Below are positions 9,664 to 19,921 of a DNA stretch of 64,000 bases, piece after piece. Both the position numbers and the translations under genes were made by a program. Under the pieces are notes generated by a model that saw only the letters and a program-made list of their open reading frames with translations, was not told the origin of the DNA and made no database searches. The stretch spans positions 496,001-560,000 of the forward strand of contig NZ_JACGYX010000001.1 of the NCBI RefSeq assembly GCF_014119005.1, given 5' to 3'. This stretch comes from Psychrobacter sp. GP33. GTDB taxonomy: Bacteria; Pseudomonadota; Gammaproteobacteria; Pseudomonadales; Moraxellaceae. Numbering within the stretch: position 1 is the stretch's first letter; every line of letters starts with the position of its first letter.

Positions 9664-10386
9664 TTAGTCTTGTAGATAACTGAGCAGACGCATAAATTCG
9701 ATATACATCCAGACTAGCGTGGCAAGAATACCAATACTAAATAACCATTCGTAATCTTCAGAAACACCCATCGCCACGCCACGGTCAATGTTGTCAAAAT
9801 CCATTAGCAGCGTAAATGAAGCAATTACAATTACAAATAAGCTAAAGCCAATAGAAATCATGCCACCTTCAAACAAAAATGGTAGGCTTGAACCAAAGGC
9901 TAACGACAATATCCACTGCGCAACATACACCAACATAATAGCGATAAGCGCTGAGGTCACAATCGAACGTAACTTCTGCGTCACTTTTACCAAACCTGAA
10001 CGGTATAAACCAAGCATGACCGCTGCAGTAACAAAGGTCGCGCACATTGCTGTCACAGGAACGCTGGGATACATTCTCATAAAGAACAGTGAAATACCGC
10101 CTAAAAAGATACCTTCTAAGATGGCGTAAGGTATCGCAAATGTCTTGGCTTTATGGGGTTTAAAAGTGATAAATATCGCTAAGCCAAAGGCGGCAAACAT
10201 ACTACCAAAGGCTGCCATGGTGATAAAACCTTGTGACAGACCTGCCATTAAGGCATAAAAGAAAAACCCCACACCGGTTAAGGCAGATAGCCCCAATAAT
10301 AGACTGGTCTTTTGTATCACACCTTTGACGGTCATCGGCGCACCGCCGACTGCAAGCTCTGCGCGACTGACAATAGGATTGGCCAT
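9664..10386 (-). CDS. Bax inhibitor-1/YccA family membrane protein
   Basis: A 240-aa integral inner-membrane protein with about seven hydrophobic helices. The family signature is visible: a short polar N-terminus, AIPYAILEGIFLGGIS in the middle, and near the C-terminus FTLLMDFDNIDRGV with conserved Asp residues, then SEDYEWLFSIGILATLVWMYIEFMRLLSYL. Bacterial relatives (E. coli YccA, YbhL) interact with FtsH or act as pH-sensitive calcium leak channels (known for the family). It is monocistronic, convergent with ccoI and divergent from nadK. The specific role here is not evident from context. Confidence 0.9.
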   Translation of the reverse strand: MANPIVSRAELAVGGAPMTVKGVIQKTSLLLGLSALTGVGFFFYALMAGLSQGFITMAAFGSMFAAFGLAIFITFKPHKAKTFAIPYAILEGIFLGGISLFFMRMYPSVPVTAMCATFVTAAVMLGLYRSGLVKVTQKLRSIVTSALIAIMLVYVAQWILSLAFGSSLPFLFEGGMISIGFSLFVIVIASFTLLMDFDNIDRGVAMGVSEDYEWLFSIGILATLVWMYIEFMRLLSYLQD

Positions 10387-10740
10387 ACATGTATCCTCAA
10401 TAAAAAATTTAATATAATAAAACAGATATCCGCTACTCTAACAAACCCACTATTATTGTCAATTGTGTTTACGTGATGGCTAGACCGCATAGAACGTTAT
10501 TGATTAATTTCAATAACTATAAAAACAGTTTGTAAAAAGGATAATTAGCTTCTTATATTATGCGATAGCTTTAAGATAACAGATGATTTGATAGCGTAGC
10601 AGGACTAAAAATATTGCATCATTGTCTGTAGATAGGGGCAATTAACACTGTTAACAACCAAGATTGGCAAAAGATACTAGTTTAAGCGCTTATTTATCGC
10701 TATTATTGTCGCCTATTTTAACGTCATATCGGGTCGTTTT
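10387..10740. other. Divergent intergenic region, yccA-like / nadK
   Basis: 354 nt of AT-rich DNA between divergent genes, presumed to hold both promoters. The only clear structure is a short palindrome, TTAACA-C-TGTTAA, at about 10642-10654, a possible operator. No gene or RNA was recognised. Confidence 0.4.
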
Positions 10741-11745
10741 ATGGAAAACTCAGTGCAATCAGACAGATTGCCACCTTTACATGAATCAGAGCTGCTTCAT
10801 GCCATCAAAAATCCAGCTTTTCGGCGCATTGGTCTCATGGGACGCGCAGGAAAACGCAGCGTTATCCAAAGTTTGCTTAAAGTAGCCCAAACTGTCAATG
10901 AGATGGGGCTAACGTTAATTATGGACGTGGATACTACCAGCTTGCCAACTTTAGACCTCAGCGAGATAGAAAAAGTAAAAATCGTTGAGCGTAGCTTGCT
11001 TGGTGAGATTTGTGACTTAGTGATTGTTGTTGGCGGCGATGGCTCAATATTACATGCAGCCGAAGCGCTAGCACGTTATCGCGTTCCGGTACTGGGTGTC
11101 AATCGCGGAAGGCTGGGATTTTTGGCGGATGTCAAACCTGATGAAGTAGGGCTGAAACTACGTCAAGTATTGATGGGTGACTACAGGCTTGATCACCGAT
11201 TTTTATTGACGATGGAGATTCGAGAAGGACAAAACATCATACATGAAGATATGGCTTTGAACGATATTGTCCTACATGCTGGTAAATCGGTACATATGAT
11301 TGATTTTCAATTGAAAATTGATGGTCATGACGTTTATCGTCAGCACAGTGATGGTTTAATCGTGGCGACCCCAACCGGTTCTACTGCTTATGCGTTGTCC
11401 GGTGGTGGCCCTATTATCCACCCGAGTATGGATGCGATATGTTTGGTGCCGATGCATCCGCACACGTTATCGAGCCGCCCTATTGTGGTCAGTGGTAACA
11501 GTGAGATTATTATTCGCATTCATGAGGACAATCGCACCCAGCCTATGGTCAGTGCTGATGGTAAGCAAGGCATGCCCTTAGAGCAAAACCAGCGTTTGCA
11601 TATTCGCAAGCATCCTGACAAACTGACCCTTTTGCATCCGCCTGGATTTGATTTTTATGAAGCGTGCCGTACTAAGTTGCACTGGAACGTCCATGCTGAA
11701 GAGTTCAGTCTTGATAGCGATGATGATATTATTGATGGGGAATAA
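10741..11745 (+). CDS. nadK: NAD kinase
   Basis: Cytosolic enzyme that phosphorylates NAD to NADP with ATP or polyphosphate. The 334-aa protein carries the family's GGDGS motif (about residues 98-102, Asp100 as catalytic base), GVNRGRLGFLAD, the NE/D-type segment ALNDIVLH, and the glycine-rich second motif TPTGSTAYALSGGGPIIHP, followed by SSRPIVV. It is longer than E. coli NadK (292 aa), with about 25 extra N-terminal residues and an acidic C-terminal tail rich in Asp. The ribosome site before the ATG at 10741 is weak. A DUF1315 gene follows 63 nt downstream and may share the transcript. Confidence 0.95.
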   Translation: MENSVQSDRLPPLHESELLHAIKNPAFRRIGLMGRAGKRSVIQSLLKVAQTVNEMGLTLIMDVDTTSLPTLDLSEIEKVKIVERSLLGEICDLVIVVGGDGSILHAAEALARYRVPVLGVNRGRLGFLADVKPDEVGLKLRQVLMGDYRLDHRFLLTMEIREGQNIIHEDMALNDIVLHAGKSVHMIDFQLKIDGHDVYRQHSDGLIVATPTGSTAYALSGGGPIIHPSMDAICLVPMHPHTLSSRPIVVSGNSEIIIRIHEDNRTQPMVSADGKQGMPLEQNQRLHIRKHPDKLTLLHPPGFDFYEACRTKLHWNVHAEEFSLDSDDDIIDGE

Positions 11746-11808
11746 GCCAGCATTATTTTTAGTCATAGTGGAAAAATAGCAAATCAAGGGCAGAGGAACC
11801 TTAACGTT

Positions 11809-12120
11809 ATGAATAAAGAGACAATATTAGCAACGTTAACACCAGAGTTGGTTGACAAGTTTCGCTTAGCGATTGAGATTGGCAAATGGGATGATGGTCG
11901 CCGCCTAACAAGTGAGCAGTGCGAAACCTGTATGCAGGCGGTGATGATTTGGGAGCATGAGCACCTAGCACCCAGTGAACGCATCGGTTATATTCATAAA
12001 CCAATAAAAAATGACGGTACGGTTGTTGGTGCGGAGTGTGATGTTGAGCATGAACATCATTATCCTAATATGCCCAATCCTAAAGGAGTGGCGCAATCGG
12101 TCAAGTTTCGCAATAAATAA
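11809..12120 (+). CDS. DUF1315 (YeaC-like) family protein
   Basis: A 103-aa cytosolic protein of unknown function. The family pattern is clear in the first 70 residues: TPELVDKFRLAIEIGKWDDGRRLTxEQCETCMQAVMIWEHEHLxPxERIGYI. A short His-rich tail follows. Length is close to E. coli YeaC (90 aa). It lies 63 nt after nadK in the same direction, and a strong terminator follows at 12215-12248, so the two genes probably form a short operon. No catalytic motif is apparent. Confidence 0.85.
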   Translation: MNKETILATLTPELVDKFRLAIEIGKWDDGRRLTSEQCETCMQAVMIWEHEHLAPSERIGYIHKPIKNDGTVVGAECDVEHEHHYPNMPNPKGVAQSVKFRNK

Positions 12121-12214
12121 ATATTAGAAAGATAGTTGCTAGATTTGATACTAAGAGTACCAAATCTAAGCGAATCAACTTTGAAAATACTGACTTCAAA
12201 ATTGATTTTAAAGC

Positions 12215-12248
12215 AAAAAGCCACGCTAGTTAAATAGCGTGGCTTTTT
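12215..12248. terminator. Strong bidirectional terminator
   Basis: AAAAAGCCACGCTA pairs perfectly with TAGCGTGGCTTTTT across a 6-nt loop, between the convergent DUF1315 and HopJ-family genes. Confidence 0.9.
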
Positions 12249-12333
12249 ATTTCTGGTACTTTTTATACTTTATAGCATCGTAAGCAATATTTTACTGATA
12301 TTGGCTTAGCGCTAATCAATGAACACTAGTCAC

Positions 12334-12684
12334 TTAGATTTCTGAAAGTGGATTATGCTGCATTAAAAACCCCTGCCAGCCCCAATGTAAAAAATTACGG
12401 ATATTGGCGTGCTCAGTACCATTCGGCATAGCCTGGACATTAGCGTAATGCTCAGCAAATAACGCTAAAGTGTCCAATTGATTTAATCCATGAAGTTTAG
12501 CAAAACCAAAAATCTTGGCACTGCCTTCATTTTCGCCCGCAGCATTATGTACCATACCATTCACAAATGGCACAGGCTCATAAAGATAGAAGTCATCAAT
12601 AAAGCTGATAACATCACTAAATCCAATGGCTTTTTTATGTAAGCCATTAAGCAAAGCCGAAACGTCTGATTGGCGGATACCCAT
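12334..12684 (-). CDS. HopJ type III effector family protein
   Basis: A 116-aa protein matching the HopJ family throughout: an N-terminal FSDVISFIDDFYLYEPVPFVNG, then NAAGENEGSAKIFGFAKLHGLNQLDTLALFAEHY and the C-terminal NIRNFLHWGWQGF. Despite the name, members are widespread in free-living gammaproteobacteria that lack type III secretion, so an effector role should not be assumed. There is no signal peptide, and no secretion genes are nearby. The ATG at 12684 has AAGGT about 9 nt upstream. It lies just past csrA on the same strand. Confidence 0.85.
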   Translation of the reverse strand: MGIRQSDVSALLNGLHKKAIGFSDVISFIDDFYLYEPVPFVNGMVHNAAGENEGSAKIFGFAKLHGLNQLDTLALFAEHYANVQAMPNGTEHANIRNFLHWGWQGFLMQHNPLSEI

Positions 12685-12810
12685 AAGTAAATGACCTTAA
12701 AGCAAAACGAAGAAGCGATATTTGCTTACTCTATGCTTAATGATTAACGGTGAAAGATAATAGTGCCTGTTGCTTATAATTAAAGGCTGGAAAGCCAAAC
12801 ATGCCACACT

Positions 12811-13056
12811 TTAGCGATTAAAATAGTCTTCATCATCAAAGGATGGTGCAAAGCTGCCTTGCTCAAGATGCTGCATCTGCGATTGTACCGAACGCTCATG
12901 CTGAATACGCTGATAAATCTCTTCGCGATGCACAGCAATGTCTTTTGGCGCATTCACACCAATTCGTACTTGATTACCTTTAACTCCAAGGACAGTCACG
13001 CTGACCTCGTCGCCTATCATCAAGGTTTCGCCTACACGGCGTGTTAAAATTAACAT
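12811..13056 (-). CDS. csrA: Carbon storage regulator CsrA
   Basis: RNA-binding global post-transcriptional regulator that acts at GGA-containing leaders as a dimer. The first ~58 residues are canonical ([45 protein letters not shown]). A C-terminal tail of about 23 residues follows, Gln- and Asp-rich, ending in Phe-Asn-Arg; the total of 81 aa compares with 61 in E. coli. A similar tail is known from Moraxellaceae CsrA. A strong ribosome site (AAGGAG, 8 nt) precedes the ATG. A minus-strand TATAAT at 13101-13106 is a candidate -10 box. Confidence 0.96.
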   Translation of the reverse strand: MLILTRRVGETLMIGDEVSVTVLGVKGNQVRIGVNAPKDIAVHREEIYQRIQHERSVQSQMQHLEQGSFAPSFDDEDYFNR

Positions 13057-13433
13057 GCGTCACACTCCTTATGTCGCATTAAACAAATATTGCTCATTAC
13101 ATTATATCTCAGTTGCAGGATATCACTTATTCATGACGCTTGTGTCTTTTCTCAAAAAATAATGCCTAGAAAAATCTACAATAGTCAAGCACTCACCGAG
13201 ATGGTGCGAATAGGGGTGATAAAAGGTGAATTCATTAGCCCAAATGAACGAGTCATTATAAGTGTCAGAGTAAAGACTGTCACGGTTTTTAACAAAACTG
13301 GGCGGTAAATACCTACCCATCTACCAAACACATCAATCCTAGCAACAAAGAGATAAAAAAATAGGGTCGAAGCAGACCCTATTTAATGGAAAACGGTTAA
13401 TAATAGTGAAGGAACTATTTTAATATTTTTAAA
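13057..13433. other. csrA-lysC intergenic region
   Basis: 377 nt holding the csrA promoter region (minus-strand -10 candidate TATAAT at 13101-13106, no clear -35) and the lysC terminator at 13355-13384. Two overlapping antisense frames of 65-72 codons occur near 13090-13320 but lack convincing starts or similarity. No tRNA is present. Confidence 0.4.
13355..13384 (-). terminator. lysC terminator
   Basis: AAATAGGGTC and GACCCTATTT form a perfect 10-bp stem with a 6-nt loop. Read on the minus strand it is followed by a run of seven or more T, so it terminates lysC about 50 nt past its stop. Confidence 0.85.
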
Positions 13434-14720
13434 TTACTGACCGGCAACTTTACTTTCACCGTCTTCACGATCAAGTCCAAAGGCAGTATGTAAAGATTTA
13501 ACTGCTTTTTCTAAATGCTGCTCTTGGATAAGAACGGACACTTTGATTTCACTGGTCGATATCATCTGAATATTGATGTTATTTTCAGCCAGTGTTTGGA
13601 ACATGAGGCTAGCAACGCCTGCGTGTGAACGCATGCCAACACCAACAAGAGACACTTTTACCACATCGCTGTTGCCCAGCACTTCTTTGGCACCGATTTC
13701 ATTTTTAACTTCCTCATTCAATACTTTCATGGTTTTTTCCATGTCGGTACGATTGACGGTAAAGCTAAAATCAGTCATGCCATTGGTCGATAGATTTTGG
13801 ACTATCATGTCAATTTCGATATTCGCGCGACCGATTGGGCTTAAAATTGCAGAAGCGATACCTGGGTGATCAGGCACATCGCGTACCACAATTTTTGCTT
13901 CATCGCGATTAAAGGCGATACCTGAGATGATTGCCTGTTCCATGTTATCTCCTTCGTCTATCGTAATTAGGGTGCCGACATTGTCTTGAAAGTCTTGATC
14001 AAAGCTGCCATCGGTGTCTTCATCAAAGCTGGATAGCACACGTAATGGCACACCATACTTGCCTGCAAATTCTACAGAGCGAATCTGCAAAATTTTGGAG
14101 CCAAGACTTGCCATCTCTAGCATTTCTTCAAAAGTGATTTTTTCAAGTTTTTTGGCTTTTGAGGTGACACGTGGGTCAGTGGTATAAACGCCATCAACAT
14201 CTGTATAAATCTGACACTCATCAGCGCCTAAAGAGGCAGCAATTGCAACGCCAGTGGTGTCTGAGCCGCCACGTCCTAAAGTTGTGGCATTACCGTGTTC
14301 GTCCATGCCTTGAAAACCTGCGACGATAACGACATTGCCAGCATCTAATTGCGCACGGATATTCTCACTATCGATGCTTTCAATGCGCGCTTTATTATGG
14401 GCGCTGTCGGTTTTAATCGCTACTTGGCGACCGGTAAAGGAATGTGCACCAACTCCAAGCTCTTTAATTGCCATGGCAAGTAATGAGATAGAAACTTGTT
14501 CGCCGGTTGATACCATTTGATCGTATTCACGTGGATCAGGCTGGGTACTAATTTGGCGCGCCAAGTCAATCAGACGGTTGGTTTCGCCGCTCATAGCAGA
14601 GACGACAACGACCACTTGATGACCATGATCATGCCAGCGTTTGATACGCTTGGCGACATTTTTGATACGGTCAATACTGCCCATTGACGTGCCGCCGTAT
14701 TTTTGTACGATTAATGCCAT
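13434..14720 (-). CDS. lysC: Aspartate kinase
   Basis: First enzyme of the aspartate pathway (lysine, threonine, methionine, diaminopimelate): ATP-dependent phosphorylation of L-aspartate. The 428-aa protein begins with the kinase signature KYGGTSMGS, has [44 protein letters not shown], and [18 protein letters not shown]. Two C-terminal ACT domains (about 265-420) are the usual lysine/threonine feedback sites. The size fits the monofunctional Pseudomonas/Acinetobacter type (about 410-430 aa). It is monocistronic with its own terminator and is followed by csrA. No riboswitch was recognised upstream. Confidence 0.95.
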   Translation of the reverse strand: MALIVQKYGGTSMGSIDRIKNVAKRIKRWHDHGHQVVVVVSAMSGETNRLIDLARQISTQPDPREYDQMVSTGEQVSISLLAMAIKELGVGAHSFTGRQVAIKTDSAHNKARIESIDSENIRAQLDAGNVVIVAGFQGMDEHGNATTLGRGGSDTTGVAIAASLGADECQIYTDVDGVYTTDPRVTSKAKKLEKITFEEMLEMASLGSKILQIRSVEFAGKYGVPLRVLSSFDEDTDGSFDQDFQDNVGTLITIDEGDNMEQAIISGIAFNRDEAKIVVRDVPDHPGIASAILSPIGRANIEIDMIVQNLSTNGMTDFSFTVNRTDMEKTMKVLNEEVKNEIGAKEVLGNSDVVKVSLVGVGMRSHAGVASLMFQTLAENNINIQMISTSEIKVSVLIQEQHLEKAVKSLHTAFGLDREDGESKVAGQ

Positions 14721-15047
14721 AAAGAGATTACCTATTATTCAACAGTGGCCATCTGCCAGTCCTGCCTCATCATGAATGTCACAATGAGAGAAGCTGACCT
14801 TGATAAAGCCGAATGAGCAAAAGTATCACGATGATAAAAACGATGTTATAAGCACCGTGTTGTCTTGTGAAGTTATGTGGTAGCACCAAACACTGCAATT
14901 ACGTCTTGGCTAACTGTTACACGTTATACCATATTTGCCCGATAAATTTAAGCCACTATAGCTGTTAAATAGATGGTAATTGGTTATAACAGTCATAACC
15001 AACCGTAACATTCCGCCAAGCCGTGACAATAAGGTCTACCAAATTTT
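14721..15047. other. alaS-lysC intergenic region
   Basis: 327 nt between two minus-strand genes. It holds an 8-bp perfect hairpin (TTGGTTAT 14980-14987, ATAACCAA 14995-15002, 7-nt loop) about 45 nt past the alaS stop, without a T-tract. A weak extended -10-like TGGTATAAC on the minus strand (14923-14931) could serve lysC. Nothing else was recognised. Confidence 0.4.
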
Positions 15048-17720
15048 CTAACCAAGTTGGCTTTCAAGCCAATTGGGTAGCGCGTTAATCACGGCAGCAC
15101 TGTTATCGGCTTTTGGCGCACCACCTTGGGCGTAATCTGGTTTACCACCGCCTTTACCACCAAGCTCACCTGCCAGATAACGAATGATGTCACCTGCTTT
15201 TACGCGCGCCATGACAGATTTTGCCACGCTTGCTGATAAAGCCAATTGCCCATCTTTATCACCGATAAGTACAATTATGCTGTCAGGCAGTTTGGATTTG
15301 ATATCGTCCATTAAGGTACGAATAGATTTGCCATCAATACCTGCTAAAGTGCTGATTAATACAGGTGTACCAGCAATAGTTTGTACGTTGTCGAGCAAGT
15401 TCGCTGCTTGGGCACTGGCAATTTTTTGTTCTAAACGTTCAAGCTGTTTTTCAAGCTCACGTTGTTTTTCGCTCATGGTGCGCACACGCTGAGCGACTTC
15501 TGGACGTTTAACTTTAAGCTGACCAGCCAACTCACTTAATTGCTGCTCACTTTGCTGAATATATTTTACCGCGTTCATGCCAGTAACGGCTTCGATACGG
15601 CGAATACCCGCGGCAATACCACCCTCGCTGGTGATTTTTAACAGTCCGATATCGCCAGTACGCTCAACGTGCAAGCCACCACACAGCTCAATAGAAAACG
15701 GCTGCTGCTTACCATCAACGATAATATCCGTACCCATGGTTAAAACGCGAACATCGCTACCGTATTTTTCACCAAATAAAGCCATGGCACCTTTGTCCAT
15801 CGCTTTATCAATAGACATATTTTCGATACAAGCAGGGGCGTTGGCTTGGATTTGCTCATTAACCAAGCGTTCGATTTTGATGATTTCAGCAGCACTAACA
15901 GGCTTGTCATAAGAGAAGTCAAAACGTAGGACTTCACTGGAAACCAATGAGCCTTTTTGCGTCACTTCTGCGCCCAATACTTGACGTAAAGCTGCGTGTA
16001 ATAAATGGGTCGCAGAGTGATTTTTGGCACTAGCAGCGCGAATACTAGACAGCACTTGTGCATCAGCCACTTGCTTGGCATTTATTTCGCCCATGGTGAC
16101 GACACCATAGTGAATAATCGCTTGCCCTGATTTTTTGGTATCTTGTACTTCAAATACGCCAGAGGCACTACGAATCTCGCCAAGTTCACCGACTTGTCCG
16201 CCACCTTCAGCATAAAATGGCGTACGATCAAGAACCACAACGCCTTCCACGCCTTCCTCTAAGCTCTCAACAGCTTTACCATCTTGATAAAGCGCAACGA
16301 TATTGACATTATCGTCATGCAATTGCTCATAGCCGATAAAAGTGGTCGGTGATTCTACTTGAATGACACTGCTATAATCAACGTCAAATTTGCCTGCATC
16401 ACGCGCGCGTTCACGTTGCGCTTGCATATGCGTGTCAAACTCCGCCTCATTGATGCTAATACCGCGCTCACGCGTAATATCTGCGGTCAAATCAACAGGG
16501 AAACCGTAAGTATCATACAACTTAAATGCGGCTTCGCCAGACAGTACATCGCCATCTTTTAAACCTTCAAGCTCAGTGGCTAATAAACGTAAGCCTTGCG
16601 CAAGCGTCTTGGCAAATTGTGTTTCTTCTTTTTGAATGGCGTTTTCAATCACACTTTGTTTAGCGATAAGCTCAGGATAGGCGTCTCCCATCTCTTGAAC
16701 CAATGGCGCGACCATTTGATAAAAGAAGTCACTTTCTGCGCCAAGCTTATTACCATGACGAACCGCGCGACGGATAATACGGCGGAGCACATAACCGCGA
16801 CCTTCATTGCTTGGCATCACACCATCCGCAATCAAAAATGAGACGGCACGGATATGGTCGGCAATTACTTTAAGTGATGATTGCTGTTCATTATTAATGC
16901 CTAAAATCTTAGCAGCCGCATCCATTAAATGGGTAAATAAGTCGATTTGATAGTTGCCGTGGACACCTTGCATAATGGCGCTGATACGCTCAAGCCCCAT
17001 ACCAGTATCGACACTTGGCGCAGGTAGTGGCAACATAGTGCCATCTTTTTGGCGATTAAACTGCATAAAAACGCAGTTCCAAATCTCAATATAGCGGTCG
17101 CCGTCTTCTTCGGGTGTACCAGGTAATCCACCTTCGATATCTGCACCGTGGTCATAAAAAACTTCGGTACAAGGACCACAAGGACCTGTGTCACCCATCG
17201 TCCAGAAGTTATCTGACGCGTACGGAGCACCTTTATTATCACCAATACGAATAATACGCTCTGCTGGTAAGCCGATATCATTATGCCAAATATTAAACGC
17301 TTCATCGTCCGTATGATAAATGGTCACGTACAAACGCTCTTTATCAATCGCTAGCCACTCAGCACTGGTCAGAAATTCCCAAATATAGCCAATGCCTGCT
17401 TGTTTAAAGTAGTCGCCAAATGAGAAGTTACCAAGCATCTCAAAGAACGTATGATGACGTGCGGTATAGCCTACGTTATCCAAATCATTGTGCTTACCGC
17501 CTGCACGGACACATTTTTGCGACGTTACTGCACGCGTATAATCGCGTGGATCCATACCTAAAAAAGTTTCTTTAAACTGATTCATACCCGCATTGGTAAA
17601 TAACAGGGTAGGATCATTATGCGGAATGAGGCTCGATGAAGCGACGGCAGTGTGTTGCTTGCTCACAAAAAAGTCTATAAAAGCTTGGCGAATATCGGCT
17701 GAGCGAAAAGGCTGGCTCAC
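15048..17720 (-). CDS. alaS: Alanine--tRNA ligase
   Basis: Charges tRNA-Ala in the cytosol. The 890-aa product has the class II catalytic core at the N-terminus ([34 protein letters not shown]), the zinc/editing domain with HSATHLLH and [13 protein letters not shown], and the C-terminal coiled coil plus glycine-rich [14 protein letters not shown] end. The length matches E. coli AlaS (876 aa). The start is a GTG at 17720, supported by AAGGAG 6 nt upstream. It is monocistronic; the gap to lysC is over 300 nt. Confidence 0.97.
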   Translation of the reverse strand: MSQPFRSADIRQAFIDFFVSKQHTAVASSSLIPHNDPTLLFTNAGMNQFKETFLGMDPRDYTRAVTSQKCVRAGGKHNDLDNVGYTARHHTFFEMLGNFSFGDYFKQAGIGYIWEFLTSAEWLAIDKERLYVTIYHTDDEAFNIWHNDIGLPAERIIRIGDNKGAPYASDNFWTMGDTGPCGPCTEVFYDHGADIEGGLPGTPEEDGDRYIEIWNCVFMQFNRQKDGTMLPLPAPSVDTGMGLERISAIMQGVHGNYQIDLFTHLMDAAAKILGINNEQQSSLKVIADHIRAVSFLIADGVMPSNEGRGYVLRRIIRRAVRHGNKLGAESDFFYQMVAPLVQEMGDAYPELIAKQSVIENAIQKEETQFAKTLAQGLRLLATELEGLKDGDVLSGEAAFKLYDTYGFPVDLTADITRERGISINEAEFDTHMQAQRERARDAGKFDVDYSSVIQVESPTTFIGYEQLHDDNVNIVALYQDGKAVESLEEGVEGVVVLDRTPFYAEGGGQVGELGEIRSASGVFEVQDTKKSGQAIIHYGVVTMGEINAKQVADAQVLSSIRAASAKNHSATHLLHAALRQVLGAEVTQKGSLVSSEVLRFDFSYDKPVSAAEIIKIERLVNEQIQANAPACIENMSIDKAMDKGAMALFGEKYGSDVRVLTMGTDIIVDGKQQPFSIELCGGLHVERTGDIGLLKITSEGGIAAGIRRIEAVTGMNAVKYIQQSEQQLSELAGQLKVKRPEVAQRVRTMSEKQRELEKQLERLEQKIASAQAANLLDNVQTIAGTPVLISTLAGIDGKSIRTLMDDIKSKLPDSIIVLIGDKDGQLALSASVAKSVMARVKAGDIIRYLAGELGGKGGGKPDYAQGGAPKADNSAAVINALPNWLESQLG

Positions 17721-18135
17721 AGCGGCTCCTTACTGGCAATGGAATGATTGAGTAAATGATAGATAAAATATTTTGTCAGCGATTTTAGCACACTCATTAG
17801 CGCACTTGGCAAACGATATGCGTCACACCGCAATATTCAATAATTTTTGCAGTTATTGGCTTTGAGACAAGATTTATTGTTTTAATAAATTATTCGATAA
17901 GAAGAATGGACGCAAGGTAAAAGATAATAGAAGTAAGAAAACCGCGAAGAGAGGGGAGTTTATTATGGTGAAATGTCCATTTTTTTAGGACCTCAACTAA
18001 CTCCATAATACTATCATGGTTTTGAACAAAAGTCAGCCTTTATAAATGGCTAAGCCGTCTACAAGAAAAGCTTACTATAAGTAGGGATATAGCGTATAAA
18101 TGAGTCATACCCACACAAAGTATGAGGATTATATT
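17721..18135. other. Intergenic region upstream of alaS and small membrane gene
   Basis: 415 nt between divergent genes, with promoters presumed for alaS (minus) and the small plus-strand gene. A short GTCC...GGAC inverted repeat around a T-run occurs near 17968-17984. No RNA gene was recognised. Confidence 0.35.
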
Positions 18136-18348
18136 ATGAACTGGCCCCTTTTCTCTATGATTTACTCAATGGCAGCAACCGTTATCATCGGCATATTCAT
18201 GATTGCCGCGTTATTATCAGGATTCAATGAAATCCCGCATATCCAAATTGCAGTTGCCATTGGTGTCTTGGTCTCAATACCTGCTGGATTATTCTTGACT
18301 AAAAAAATAGGAAATATTACAGGTAATGAGGAAGGTTATAAAGTCTAG
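18136..18348 (+). CDS. Small two-helix membrane protein, unknown
   Basis: A 70-aa hydrophobic protein starting MNWPLFSMIYSMAATVIIG. Two membrane helices are visible (about residues 5-28 and 36-55, the second VAIGVLVSIPAGLFL), then a short charged tail. The ATG at 18136 has GAGG 8 nt upstream; the frame opens earlier at 18100, without support there. A strong terminator follows at 18397-18437. I do not recognise a named family; it resembles small uncharacterised inner-membrane proteins common in Moraxellaceae. Confidence 0.6.
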   Translation: MNWPLFSMIYSMAATVIIGIFMIAALLSGFNEIPHIQIAVAIGVLVSIPAGLFLTKKIGNITGNEEGYKV

Positions 18349-18396
18349 GAGCAAATAATCCTCTATAAATGGCATGAAGGTAAGCATAAAGTGTTA

Positions 18397-18437
18397 AGCA
18401 TTAAAAAAGACCCATATTAAGGGTCTTTTTTAATGCT
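18397..18437. terminator. Bidirectional terminator, small membrane gene / L,D-transpeptidase
   Basis: A perfect 17-bp stem (AGCATTAAAAAAGACCC with GGGTCTTTTTTAATGCT) around a 7-nt loop between convergent genes. Confidence 0.92.
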
Positions 18438-18478
18438 AGTTATCTAGAAAATACTATAGCTTAAACTTTAAGGAAATT

Positions 18479-19861
18479 TTACTTTAGCTCAACCGTTGCA
18501 CCATTTTCAATATTAGCATAAACCTCTAGTACGTCCCAGTTGGTCAAGCGCACACAACCAGCTGATGCTTGACGGCTGATGCCTTCAGGTTTTGGTGAAC
18601 CATGTAGACCGTAAGAAGGCTTAGATAGACCCATCCATACTACGCCAACTGGGCTATTTGGACCTGGTGGTAACATATGCACTTTTTTCTGAGCACCTTC
18701 ACCAACGGTGGCTTTATACCATGGTAGTTTTACTTTATTGACAATTTTAAAGCTACCTTGCGGTGATGGCGTGCTGTCACTACCGATGGTGGTTGGATAG
18801 GTAGCAACCAATTTATCGCCATTATAAGCGTATAAAGTTTTGTCTGCTTTACTGGCAACCACACGGGTAATACGCTCTTTTAACGGAGCGCGAGTATTTA
18901 GGACGGTGACGGTTTCACCAGCTTGATAGGTTTTATTTTGATTTAATTTATCAAGATAGCGCACATCCATATGGAAGCGTTCTCCTAACATCTCTTTGAT
19001 GTCTTGATAATATAGACCTTTCATTTTAGATTTTTCTTCAGCGCCAGCTGGGGTCACTGCAAAGTTGGTATTAAGGTCTTCATCTATCAACGTATAGGTA
19101 ACTAAAACCGGCTTATTCGCAGGAATATTTTTAATCAGCGCATCCCAAGTGGCTTGATCCATTTTCCCAGTAGCGGGTAAACCGCGCATGTTTTGGAAGT
19201 TAATCAATGCTTTTTTACTGTTCATGCCCCAGCCACCATCAATAGCGCCGGGAGAAGCATGATTCCAATCTAGTAAGGCTTGCATTTTGATAGTCATTGC
19301 TGAATTGACTTTCATATTTGGCGTCCAAACTGCCTCATTCACTTGCTTGGCATAATTGGATAGGTTCAGAGTGGTATGCTTTTTACCATCGATACTTTCA
19401 ATGCTTTTGATTGCCGCATCATTATTAGCATCGAGACGTTGTCCATCACTTGGGAATGAGAAGTCTGGATTGGCAAAAGGATCGTAAGAGGCAGTACTAC
19501 CCGGATCGGCAACCACTTGACCACCATTGATATCATCAGACTGATCATCTTTACGGGTAAGCTCTGCCACACTCATATTATCAGCGGCAAGCTTAGTACC
19601 AGCTTGAGCAGCTGCTTTAGGTTGAGTCGTAGTTTTTGGCTGATTGATTGATTTTGCAGTTGCAGTGTGGTTGCTCGTTGCGTGGCTACGGTTTTCTTGG
19701 ACATTAAGGCTAGTTTTTACCGCAAGGTCAGACAACTTATCTGCCGTACGCACAGATAGCGGACGACTGTTGTCATTCGGCGCAGCAAGAGCGCTAATGC
19801 TAACGGTTGCGCTCAACGCGGCAATGGTCATAGAAATAACAAGAGGTTTTATGGTCATCAT
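18479..19861 (-). CDS. L,D-transpeptidase with peptidoglycan-binding domain
   Basis: A periplasmic enzyme that forms 3-3 peptidoglycan cross-links or attaches proteins to peptidoglycan. The 460-aa protein has a signal peptide (residues 1-27, cleaving after SALA), a Gln/Thr/Ala-rich disordered stretch (30-160), a PG-binding-1 domain (about 190-245: MQALLDWNHASPGAIDGGWG, then ALINFQNMRGLPATGKMD), and a C-terminal YkuD domain (about 325-460). The catalytic motif is complete: HGSPKPEGISRQASAGCVRL, Cys near 436. Two ATGs at 19861 and 19858 are possible. A palindrome overlaps its likely promoter. It resembles the ErfK/YbiS class but with a long linker. Confidence 0.9.
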   Translation of the reverse strand: MMTIKPLVISMTIAALSATVSISALAAPNDNSRPLSVRTADKLSDLAVKTSLNVQENRSHATSNHTATAKSINQPKTTTQPKAAAQAGTKLAADNMSVAELTRKDDQSDDINGGQVVADPGSTASYDPFANPDFSFPSDGQRLDANNDAAIKSIESIDGKKHTTLNLSNYAKQVNEAVWTPNMKVNSAMTIKMQALLDWNHASPGAIDGGWGMNSKKALINFQNMRGLPATGKMDQATWDALIKNIPANKPVLVTYTLIDEDLNTNFAVTPAGAEEKSKMKGLYYQDIKEMLGERFHMDVRYLDKLNQNKTYQAGETVTVLNTRAPLKERITRVVASKADKTLYAYNGDKLVATYPTTIGSDSTPSPQGSFKIVNKVKLPWYKATVGEGAQKKVHMLPPGPNSPVGVVWMGLSKPSYGLHGSPKPEGISRQASAGCVRLTNWDVLEVYANIENGATVELK

Positions 19862-19892
19862 AATGAGTCACAGTTGAAAGTTTAATGGGGCT

Positions 19893-19921
19893 ATTATGCG
19901 CATAATTTGGGCACTGCGCAA
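19893..19921 (-). promoter_or_regulatory. L,D-transpeptidase promoter with palindromic operator
   Basis: On the minus strand TTGCGC (19916-19921), 17-nt spacer, CATAAT (19893-19898). A perfect 14-nt palindrome, ATTATGCGCATAAT (19893-19906), covers the -10 box and is a candidate repressor site. Confidence 0.5.

Noticed and set aside
12334..12684. Type III secretion effector (HopJ)
   Set aside because: The family match holds, but no secretion genes are present and members occur in non-pathogens, so an effector role is not claimed.
13090..13320. Overlapping 72- and 65-codon frames on opposite strands between csrA and lysC
   Set aside because: Neither has a ribosome site, hydropathy pattern or family resemblance; the region is better explained as csrA promoter DNA.
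14721..15047. Possible lysine riboswitch upstream of lysC
   Set aside because: No multi-helix junction or conserved core could be traced; only a simple 8-bp hairpin is present, nearer to alaS.
16925..17305. 126-codon frame inside alaS
   Set aside because: Shadow of alaS, whose own frame is well conserved.
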